Source: Oopsacas minuta (taxonomy: Eukaryota > Porifera > Hexactinellida > Lyssacinosida > Leucopsacidae). Taken from it: a stretch of DNA of 64,000 bases. Below the pieces are notes generated by a model. That model saw only the letters and a program-made list of their open reading frames with translations, made no database searches and was not told where the DNA came from. Shown here piece by piece: positions 42,793-54,300 of this stretch. The DNA lies in NCBI GenBank assembly GCA_024704765.1, contig JAKMXF010000321.1, forward strand, positions 806,001-870,000, given 5' to 3'. How positions within the stretch are numbered: position 1 is the stretch's first letter; every line of letters begins with the position of its first letter. The position numbers were made by a program, and so were the translations under genes.

Positions 42793-43968
42793 ATGTTACC
42801 TAACAATACAATTGAATACTATGTTGCGGGTTTAATTAACAGAGGGGTTAATGCAGCATGTGGTCCCGTGGTAGTGATAACAACATTTTTTCTTCTCATT
42901 CTATCATTCTGTTGGTCCTTATACTTCCTAACTGGCGTAATAAAAGGGTTTAGAAAGAAAGAAGTGTATATTAATCGAGACATGAAAGAAGAAGTGATCA
43001 AAAGTATCCTACAAAACCAAAAAAATAACCAAATTAAGATTTTCATACTATTCGCTATTTGTGCAAGTGAGTGTACTTTCATCGTTTCGTTACTAGTATT
43101 TTCATGTACTCATTATTTAAGAGATAATGAAGTAATAAATCCCAAAAACCTATTCTCTTCTCCATTTCATAAGATATCACTCACGTACTCTGACTCTCTG
43201 TATTCTACATGGAGTCGTTTCCAAAGTACTGTCTGTTTCAATTTCTTCCTCTGCCTTCTATTGTTAATCCGTATACTCACACAGTACATGGCTAATTGTT
43301 ATAGCTTTTTCCACTCAAACTACTCTTTAAAATTCCAATTCATTCAATCTGTTGTCATGCTAATCGCCTTGACCTTAATCGGGACATTTCAAATCACAAT
43401 ATTTCTCTACAGAATACTTTACAATATCTACATTATTTACCAGTTTATATTATTCCTACGGGCCTCTACAAATCTAAGAAAAGTTTTGTATAAAAGATTT
43501 TTCGATGCAAAGGTCCATGAAAACCAGAGTCTACATGTTATAGCATATTATAAGAGAGCACATAAAGAATACAAAATAACTTCAGTTCTGTTAGCTCTTG
43601 CATTATTAGGACATATCACTAGTGTTTGTATTGTCTCACTCAATCAACTAATTGTTGCTCTACTCTATCAGCCTGGAAAATTCGCAGATGTTATTTTCGG
43701 TCATGGTCTTAACATTACATTGAAAAATCTACCTATTTCCCTCAAGGCTTATAACCAATTAATCAGTTCACTGAGCGAAATATCCTTTACACTAGGCATG
43801 TGCATGCTTGTTTCTCCTTACATTTTTGTTACTTTGAACTACATTGTATTCTTTACGAAGAGACGGATTAGATCAACAAAGTATAGATTCACATATTTCT
43901 CTGATCCGGATAAAGTCAAAGCACTTATTTCCAAGCATAACTACACTTATACAATAAATCATTTATAA
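42793..43968 (+). CDS. Receptor-like seven-helix membrane protein G, lacking the cysteine pair
   Basis: An intron-free gene of 391 codons. It has sequon NNT at 4-6, seven hydrophobic segments in the family order, a basic loop after helix 5 (LRKVLYKRFFDAK) and the family tail TKYRFTYFS followed by ALIS. The loop that carries CWF in the paralogues reads QPGKF (293-297), and the helix 2-3 loop has no cysteine near residues 112-130; both disulfide partners are therefore gone. Gene length, lack of introns, TATA spacing and tail motif tie it to the family despite low sequence similarity. It may be a specialised or fast-evolving member. Function unknown. Confidence 0.82.
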   Translation: MLPNNTIEYYVAGLINRGVNAACGPVVVITTFFLLILSFCWSLYFLTGVIKGFRKKEVYINRDMKEEVIKSILQNQKNNQIKIFILFAICASECTFIVSLLVFSCTHYLRDNEVINPKNLFSSPFHKISLTYSDSLYSTWSRFQSTVCFNFFLCLLLLIRILTQYMANCYSFFHSNYSLKFQFIQSVVMLIALTLIGTFQITIFLYRILYNIYIIYQFILFLRASTNLRKVLYKRFFDAKVHENQSLHVIAYYKRAHKEYKITSVLLALALLGHITSVCIVSLNQLIVALLYQPGKFADVIFGHGLNITLKNLPISLKAYNQLISSLSEISFTLGMCMLVSPYIFVTLNYIVFFTKRRIRSTKYRFTYFSDPDKVKALISKHNYTYTINHL

Positions 43969-45339
43969 TTATATCAATTTTCTGTTAATTCTCTCTACCG
44001 TACAATGAATTATATAATTGAAATCTGAGTGAAATGTTTAATTATTATGTTTGAATAATTTTCTTCATTAATATTCTTGGAAGATACTTAAAAAAGGCAT
44101 TAAATCACTGACATACTTCTGAAGCTGATAAGGAATTGATTCTTGAACCTGTACGAACAAGTAGGATCAGACAAGTTGTAATTACATGAATTTGATACTA
44201 CACACATTCAGCGTTCCTTCTAAGTCTAATGAACCCTGGGGGAGTAGCTATACTACTACTCCCTGAAATTTTCAAAGAAATTTCTAACTTTTACAATTGA
44301 GAGAACATTGCATTACAAGGCCAGTAGTGTAGTGAGTATAATTATGTGACAGTGTATCAAAGGAGGATAGATGGAACTATATATCCTTATACTGAATACA
44401 ATAATTTCCATACGTATCAAAACTGAGGGTGCATGTACTAACAATTGATTTAAGCATCCTTTACGTAAGTAAATCTATCTGACATAGAAATTCAATTGAT
44501 TTATTATACCATACAAACACGGATATATTAATAAATAATCAGAACAATAATTATAATTGTAACAACTATTCTTAGATAAATCTAAAGATGCGAGCCGAAT
44601 ATTCGCACCTAGATCCATCTATTGAATAATTATTCAGAACTAAAGTATATACGTATATGTAATGCGTATACAATTGCACCTGCGATAAACCGACACGTTG
44701 GGACATGAAAAATTTGCCGGTTTAGCAAATTATCGGATTATACAGGTGAATTAGTATTGTTGGAAGCTATTTCTGAGCAGAAACACTGTCGGATTATCCA
44801 TGTGTCGGTTTGTGCAGGTTCCATTGTATACCATTAATCTGATAAATTTATTTTCTAGAATAGATACAAGTATCTCCGAAAATACTCGTTTGAATTCTTA
44901 TAGGCACTAGCGGATCCGATCGCTACGCGACAAGCAGCCATATACATTCAACAACTTTTGAGTACTTTTGGTGCCTTATTTTGCTCCTCAGCTCTTCACA
45001 TTCACGAGCTACGTTTGTTTGCATAATTATTTAGGCGTAACAACTAGTATATTAGGATTTTTTGAGTGAAGTTAAGTGAACGATAAATTCAAATGATTGG
45101 TAATACTATGTAGAAATCATTTAATAAAACATCAAAATAATTGTTAATTCATGAATATCAGAAATAGACAAAATATACAGTTCTATGAATTAGAAGTTAG
45201 TCTAGTTATCACACAAAGTAGAAGTAATCATTACAAAAATAAAAAGTTAAAATTCTTCTCTGTGTAGAAGAGTTTGTATTAGAGCATGCTCTCAACGGGT
45301 CCGCCAATGCTTCAGTTAAAGTTACGAGTGTATTGTGTG
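43969..45339. other. Intergenic with one small inverted-repeat element
   Basis: Contains the element at 44666-44831. Near 44908-44935 an ACTAGCGGATCC and TCGCTACGCGAC stretch resembles the end of repeat family 1. The right end is the 3' flank of the kinase gene. No other gene is seen. Confidence 0.45.
44666..44831. mobile_element. 166-bp MITE-like element
   Basis: The left end GTATACAATTGCACCTGC continues to AAACCGACACG; the right end is its imperfect inverse, CGGTTTGTGCAGGTTCCATT then GTATAC. About 30 bases pair with few mismatches. Non-coding. Confidence 0.65.
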
Positions 45340-48300
45340 CTAATAAGAAAATTCTTTTGCTTTGTAATGCGAACTTCTGTTCTGTTTGTATACAGAAATA
45401 TAAGGTTGAACGCTTTGAATAGATTCTTTCGAAGTTCGACGTGGTTGATAAGGTGAATTTACAGGTGTAATATACCTAGAGCTCTTTGTTATAGGTGAGT
45501 AAGGCTCATCCCTGAGGGAGTGTAGAGAGGTAGATCGTGTCATGAAAGAGTCCCTTTTAATAAGAGGTTTCTCATCGTCAATAGACTGTACTCGCTTTCT
45601 AATATTGAATCTGTCTGATAGAGTTATGGCTGGGTAATTTATAGTAGTGCTCTGCTCCATGATGTCTTCCATGCTAGAATTGATACTACGAGTACTTAAG
45701 GAAGTACGGCTGTATCTGTTCTCCAAACTATTCATTGGAATATAGCTAGTAGGAATTGAGTATTGGCGATTTACGTAATTTCTGTTTGAGTTATTATTGT
45801 TATTGAATTGGGTGTTCCTTACATCTACCTTGAAGTGCTCATCGTATGCGCGAATGCTAGTTTGCACTTTTTGCAAATCTAATTCGTAGAATCTGAGTCT
45901 GCGGCTTGCAGAAATGAGGTCATGAGCTGCATCAGCTGTAATTTCCATTATCTCCGTATCCTTATAATTCGGATAAGAATCGGTATAAGCAATTGTTTCA
46001 TGAACTGGACTCTCAGAGATAGACTGACATGACGTAGGAGATTGGAACAATTCAGGATTATCGTGTACAGTAGCTCGTTCTTTCTCAGAACTACTACTAC
46101 TGTTCTTCTTCATACGAGGCATTGTCCTCGCGTAGATATTCTCATAACTCTCTTTCCTAGTAGAAGAAGAGATGGAGAGAGGCGAGTAGATGTGATTAGG
46201 AAGTGGACTTGTTGGTCTAGATTTATTTCCTCCACTGTTCTCCTTATCCAGCAGACTCTTGATATTATCAGAACTCTTACTCTCGTTCTTTGCAAGCTCC
46301 ATGTAAGATTGAGTCCGAGATAAGCCGGAACGTCCCGTTGTAGGAGAATTCATATTGGATAGATATCCAGATTCTAGCGAGGCTAAGTGTGCTCCCAGAA
46401 AGGGCTTAATTTCACCGTTAGGTGTGCTAGAGCGACGGCTTAACCTAGGTGAGGGGGATCTGATGGTATCATAATTCTGTAAGGGATCTTGTTTGTGTAG
46501 CATCCTCTCCGAGTAAGAACCGCTGTTGGTATAGCTCTCGTTTAGAGTAAGGGTCTTAGAAGTACGTGGAGAATTAGACTTATAAACAGGGGTAGAAGGT
46601 TCACTTGTAGTTACTCCAGCTGTGTCACTTTCATCTAAACTATTATTACCGTTATTGTATTTGTAATTGAAGTATTTTATTAGGTTCGATGTTCTATAGT
46701 TTTGTTCTGAGTTATTGGTGTGTTTAGTGGATTTTGAAGTTCTTGGAACTTCTAGTTTGTTAGAAGTTGGTGAGCCGGTGGTGTTACGAGAGTATTCAGT
46801 TCGTCTTTTGATTTTTGATTCTTGAGCTAGATTTCTTGTAGTAGAGAGGACATCTTTTTCTGGAGTTTTCTCGGCTTTCGAAGAAGATTCCAAAGAAGTA
46901 GATTCATCTGGTATATGATTTTGTTTATCATACGAGGTATTTTTCTGTTCAACCTCGTGTGTGGGAGATCCTTCTGCTACATAGTCAGATCTTTTGAATG
47001 GTATCCCTGGTACTCCGAAGAAGATATTGGTATCAGAACGCTCAGTTTTTCTTCTCATTCCTTTGGTGTTCCTCCTCTTACCATCAGTGTTATCATTTTG
47101 TTGCCTTTGATCTTTGTCAATTGTTGCTGTATCAGTTTGCTTTTCACTGATATCTCCCTGTGTAGATTTCTCACTAGATTCTACTGGAGACTTCCTGGAG
47201 TAGAGTCTGTGCGTATATCTAGATTCTCTCCGTTCTTCTTTGGGAGATGAAACGTGTGTGAATGAACTTTTCTCTTTTTTGTCTGTCATATCAACAATCT
47301 TATCAATTTTTTGGCTCACAATTGACTCAATCCCTTTGTTCTCAACAAACTCTCGTTTTGTATCATCAATTTTAGTCTCATATTTAGGCTCTGCTTTGTA
47401 GCTGGTATCAACTTGTTTTATGATTTCAGACATCGAGTCGCTCTGAGTCTTAACTAGGTCAGTTATGTCAGGCTCTTTCTCCTCAAGGATATTGTGTTCT
47501 GACGGAAATTCAGGTGTTGCAGGCAATGATCTCATAGGTGGTTTGTAATCTGCTGACATGTTTGAACCGAGGTTGGTTGAGATATCGCTCATATCACTGA
47601 AGCCACTTGAAGTAGAGCTTTGTATTGGACTGTGTGCGCTCTGCCTTTGATCCAATGTGATGTCATTATATGTTTTTAACCATTGATGACGTAAGCACTG
47701 CTCTGCATCTGGACGTCTCCTATAACAGTATAATGACAATTAATGCAATAAATTTTGCTAATTAAGCTGACAATATATGACTAAATAGAGCGAATACTAG
47801 CAACAATTCTGAGAAGGCTTATAGACAGAAAACTTACTTTGGATTCAGCACAAGTAGATTTCTGATAAACTCTTTTGCATTCTGAGAAACGCCTTCGAAG
47901 ACTTCATCATCAAAGTCGTATTTAGCCTGAGATACGTTACTTAGAATATCTGCTTGTTCCACAAGTCTGGAGACTTCTTCATCTGTTGAATCATCATCTT
48001 CGGGGAGGAAAGGAGAATACCCACAAAGTCTGTAGAAAGAAGGAATATTTGAAATGTAGAAACCATAATTAATTAGAAATTTAATATAGTTTCTTCAACG
48101 TCGATTGGATATGTTGGAAATTATTTATTAGCCAATGTGAATATAAATTGTACGTTAACATATTTCAATTGTAATCCCTCATATGTGTAACATTAATTTT
48201 TGGCTTCAACAATTTTAATTAATTTCTGCCCTATTAGCTCCGATATTAATTAGTACCCTGACTGTGTCTTGGAAATATGTATCCACATTCATTGGCTTCC

Positions 48301-51300
48301 AAAGGGAAATTTCAAACAGTTATAAATCAATTAAGAATACTGATTGGTGAAAAGACTCATTTTTGTATTTTTGTGAGAAGCATTTGAATACAAATAATTT
48401 CTTTATGACCTCTTGTTTAGTTAATGGATAGATACTCTTGAAATTTGAATAATTAAGAAGATTTATCAGTAGAAATGATAATAGCGATAAATGCCCGACA
48501 ATCTGATGTAATTACAGAATAACAATGTGTATTGTTCTAACTAAAATAGTGATTTCCATGATACTAATATATAAGAACGCCATCACGAATTATAAACTAA
48601 AGATAAATATTTGAACTACATATAATTCATAAAATTCAAGATGCAGCTAGTAGCATGTTTCATAGAAGTTCAGATAATTAATCAATGCTTACAGAAACGC
48701 CATTATATTTCTCAGGATTATTGATGTAGTTAATCAGCTGATAGGTAGGTATTACACACTATCACATGCTATATAATATGGAGATATCAGCTTTGGATAT
48801 AACCAAAGGATAATTGTATTAGGAATTGTGTAGATATAGAATGTAGTCAGAAGAAGAATATTAGAGTTCATATATGTTGCCTAGTAATTGTTGTTGGCAC
48901 ATAAAGCTAATATTACATTGTAAGATAACTACATTTAACTAAACAGCTGTTTGGATAAATAAGCTGACTAAACCTAAATTATTCAGAATATTTTCACAAA
49001 AGAACGCCTACTAATTAACCTAACAACCACCATGTAAGAATGCCATTTACGTTTTTGCATATATCAAATTCAATTGGAAACAGTATCCACAACTTATGCA
49101 ATGAAGTTCATTGTTTTCATAGGTATATTTAAATCCATACAGATACACGCACCTGTGGAATAAGTGGTTTGAACATACTTTGAATTGGTCGATCAGCCCT
49201 CCCGTTTGCAGTTGCAATAATTATATATTTATTCTAATTTATAAAACTGCTATTGAGTTGGGAAACCACGAAAAATGACCATGGAATGGAATAAAAGTTG
49301 CCACGTTTGTTACTAGAGCATCCATAAGTAATTGTTCAAATAAATATACGTGTTACATGGTACATACGTTACTAGGGTGATTGCAGTTTTCTAATATGGT
49401 TCTATACACCACATAACGGTCAATCAGGTGCAAAGAATTAGATATTAGATATTAACTACGCATCATTTTGTCAAGTATTATAGGAATTAGCATTGTTAGA
49501 TAATATTTTCTGATTTACGATTAGTTTAATAATATCACTTACTGGCATTCAACTACTCACTAGTACATAGATTATGGAACAATTCTTGTACAATCATAAT
49601 ACATATAAGGAGTAGAAGGTCACAATATATGGAATGTTCACATGATACTTTTCACCAACACTGTGTTGAATAAATAGAATGGAGAACAAGTAAATCGTTG
49701 ACTCACTACAGGAGTTTATTTAAAGTAATCATTTAAATAAATTCGAATAAACAAATTTGCCCAACCCCTAGCAATGAGTATACTGACAGTTTGTTATGAA
49801 AGAAATTGAACTTGTTTTGAGATAAAAAGAATTCCTATGAGTGGAAGAACAGAATGTCTTAAATGAATAAATAGTTTGTCCCAATTGAAAAGTACCATTA
49901 CTGTTAAGTCTTTAATTTAATAATACGTTGATAGAGTTCATTTGAAAATACCTCACATTCCAACCAGCTTATTTGAACAAGAAGAGGACAGATCGCCGAT
50001 GTAAACTAATAAGAGCTTAAACAAATAAGTTTTCTGCTTTTCAAGGCAAGCCTGACAAATGTTATATAGTTGACACAATTGTATTAATTTTAATGTCTTC
50101 CATAATATAATGTTAAATGTATAAGTCTTTATGCTACCTAGCTCAATTATATTTGGACATTGAAAGACACATGGTTTATTCAGGCGTATGCTGCCCGCGA
50201 GTAGTGGATTGATGGAGCGTTATAGGGGGGCATTTGCCCAACTCCTGGAGCAAAATTTATCAAAAAATTATCCGGTAATGACTAATGAGGAAATAATAGT
50301 GAATCGAGTAAGTAATGAATTATGTATTTCAAATACTCTATTTCTCTAATTGTACGAACTAGTTACACTTGAATATAAGCATTTCTATAAGGCCAAAATT
50401 TGCGAGTGATCAGGTTAAAATTTGTTGCCCCAGCTTACGAAATCCTAGATCCGCCGCGGGCTTATAGACATAAATTGAGCCGATACATAGCTAGTCCCGA
50501 AAAATTCATACATCCGTCATGTCGTAATCTAAACCCTAGAATATCACGTGGAAATATTCCAGTTCAATAATTCCAAGTAATCTACAGATTAATAGTATTT
50601 ATAGATAATATTATAGCATATATTGATGATTACCATAAGCTTTGATCAGGACATGTATATAATTTGTAGTGATAAGTCATAAAAGGAATATATCATAAAT
50701 ACGTATATATTAAGTGTGGGCGAATTGTAATAGTATCAATTAGGGAAAGATTATTTAGATTTAGCTAATTATGTATTGTCAAGGGTGTAAATAGTTTGAG
50801 TGGTTATATCTACATCTATATCTATATGTTTGGTGTGTAAACGATAACAGACTAATCTCATATTTCTATTGTAATTATCAATTTAATTCGGATAGTAATC
50901 AAACTGGGTGGGATGTCTGAGGATAGCTTCCATTATGTACACTAGGTTATACTTACAGTAGAACTCGGTTAGTAAATACTGAAAATATTAGGAAAAAGGC
51001 TCACTTCGGTTAGTATGTGCTAATTTTTGTTTCCCGACGGGGCACGTTTTAACCGAGTTCTACTGTAAGTATAACCTAGTGTACATGGCTTATCCGAGTT
51101 TTATATAATCGAAGCTATCCTTGGACATCTCACCCGGATAAATAGTAATTCTACAATAGAAATATGAGATTAGTCTGTTATCGTTTGCACAACGACAATC
51201 ACAAATTGGCCCTTCGCCACCGTATTTACAACAGTTCATACAATTCACCTGAAAACTAAAATGATTCATAACACGCAATAACATGAAAACAATGAATCTA

Positions 51301-54300
51301 TTCAATACACATTAAACCGATATGACTTCGGTGATTTTAATTTCTGGATAAGGTAACAATCCTAATGGTATCTGGTGTAGTGTAATAGATGTTAGAGGAG
51401 ACTTCGGAGTCCGAGAGGAAATCTTAGTTATTATGTAATATTACGATGTTACATGCACCAATTTGTTTAAGAGTACTGGTTATTACACTCAGAATTTCTA
51501 GGTCTTCTTTCCCATATAAAATGTGGGGTAATCATTTTGTATTTCACTTGACATAATAATATAAATAATAATAAACTGTGCTAAAACTTACAGTGCATAT
51601 GTAAGAGCTCCCAGACTCCTAAAAGATAGAAAATACACCATCAATATTGAAAATATAATACAGAAGCAAAAATCTATCCAAGATGCTAGACAAACTATTG
51701 TATTTGATGTTGCTTACAATTCTGACGAAATGGAGGGGCAAGCTTTGTATAATTCCATAATTACAGACAATTAAACCAAATTGTTATTCAAAATTAATAA
51801 AATATAAACTATAATTTATTGAGATTTAATCGGGGGGGGTTATTGCGAAAGGTGGTTAAAAGATCTTTTAAAATATTACGCTAGGCGGGAGATTTGAATA
51901 TTAAATAAGTTGATGGAATTTACATGAGGTTATAAATATATGTAAATATATACTTACCACATATCTGAAGAAGTTGAAAGAGGTTCAAAATTGATCACTT
52001 CAGGAGCTAAAAGATAAAGAAAACCAATAATAAACCTCTCACGCATAATTTTAATTTCACATATTAAAAATATTATTTCAAGTCAGCTAACTCCTTGAAA
52101 TGCAAATAGCCATATGTTAACATGTATCTGACATAACATTACTTATATACGTGTATGTTACGCATCCTACTGTGAAGAATAAAGCTGTTTGAACCTCAGC
52201 AAATGGTAGATGGAAATATTTACATAAGACATAGTGCACTAAAATTCCAGGAAGTATGTAAGAGGTAGTACTGATGGTTAGCCATATGCAAGAGTAGTTT
52301 ATTATTGGGAATGCACTGTTATCCTACAACTATGTATCTCATGAGATACTTATCACCGTATAGGGTATATTAATTATTTCTTGATGCATGTTCTACTGTA
52401 GGTATCAAAATATTTTAATACATCTTTAAAGAATCTCACATTATCTCCTTAAAATAATTTCTATTCTAAATTCCTTATACTAGTACTGACACTATCCAAT
52501 TCAATTCATTGTATAATATTGGTGTATTGTATATATTCAATCCGTAATATTACACGTGCAAAGTATTGGGAAAGCAATGTCTATACAATACGAACTCTTG
52601 GTAATGCGTTCTTAATATTGTATTAAATGTGTAGGAATGATATTAAATACAATGAAAATGTGGTTGTGATGAGTCACGATTATCTGCAAAAAATGTACTC
52701 TATGATCATATGCAAAAGCGTATTATGTATATAAATTCAAAATACCTATCTTAAATTCATCAATATTTAGAATAATTAATAGGAAATTGAAGAATCCATA
52801 TTAATCAGGCGGGGATTCTAATTTAGTGCTTGTCATTATGTATAGATGTCTATGAAGATTTACAAATTCCAATGTAATTAAATGATTGAGAGAAAAGCCC
52901 CCGAATAATGCAAATAGACGCTTAACTAACTTGTGATACTATGTATCGTCAATTGAGTAGGAGGGTGGTTTAATGACTTTAGTTTCCTCAAAATATAGTT
53001 TGTTAATTAGTCAATGAACAGATTTTATGCGTGTGTATTAATTATGCTTGTGTCAATTTAATGCAATGAAATCGATACCTCACATGTATAGTAAATTTAT
53101 GGATATTATAAATATGTTGCATGGAAATAAGTAAGGCATATGCTTGTGGCATAAGCTAGACATTGAAGTAAGTCTGTTTACCAGATTTAATATTTCTAGC
53201 AATAGATTAATCTCTAATTGGACTACAGCTGTGACAGACATACTCAACAAGCTTCTACATTCCGCAAATTGTTCATGTTTCCCTATCCATATATACATGT
53301 AATATTCGTGTGAAGTTGACATAAAATGAAGCCTGATTGACATAACATCGAAATGTCACTGAATGTTTTAGTCTCTACCTTAATAGAAAGAAATATACGC
53401 TGGTTTCATTCCATTTATGGGTAGCCTTTTGAGTTCATTGTCTTTAACAACTTTAATTACCTGGCCGTTGTTACATTATTGATACGATAGCATAACATAA
53501 TTAGGGACAATGTTAACGATAGAGTAGTATATTGTAACATATGTGATTAATTGTACAGACATTTGCCCGGGTATTATGTAGTAACTATAGCTTGGGGATG
53601 TAGTACTATTAATAATTGTGTCTAATAATATTCTTGTGTTAGTCTTTAGATGTTTAAAAGTCATCTTAACAAATGTTACCATATTAAACTAGCCGATTTG
53701 TACAATTTAACCATATTTTCAAAACTGATGATCCAGTAATATGGCATGACCTCCTACAAAATAATGCTTTAAAGAAGATAGGTTTATGCTCCTACACTCT
53801 TTATGATTAATCTAGCAATTTAATAGTCATTAGGTGCTTTCAATATAAGATTAATAATACTAACGAGTCAATCGGCAATAGTTAAGATATTTAACTTTTG
53901 TAAGAGGGATGAAAATAATGTTCTTAGCTGACTTTATGCCTCATTAGTACACATTATATTCATAAAATTATAACAATCTCAAGTGAAAAAGCTAAAAATG
54001 TGAAATTCGGTATTTTCACATTCTTAGTTATCCTGTGTTGCCGTTGAAGGGAAATTTCTAAGATATTATTACAATTCACAAATTAGTCTACTTATATTCA
54101 TAAAAACTATAGCTAGAAGTATTGATATGACAGGCTGAAATACGAAATACGTATACGACCTTTTGGAAGTGCAGGATCTGGTTTCTACATAAAATTAAAC
54201 CTCAAATCGGACAAAACAAACCAAACTTTCATACAACAACGCATGCAACAATCGAGATTAAAGAATATATAGAATCAAGACGTGTAACACAACATACCTA

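Noticed and set aside
51090-51305. Cysteine-rich minus-strand frame (NCMNCCKYGG region) that could be an exon, with a TTTTCAG acceptor-like site
   Set aside because: It overlaps the right arm of the foldback element, lies inside a kinase intron whose neighbouring exons already join in phase, and shows no recognised domain.
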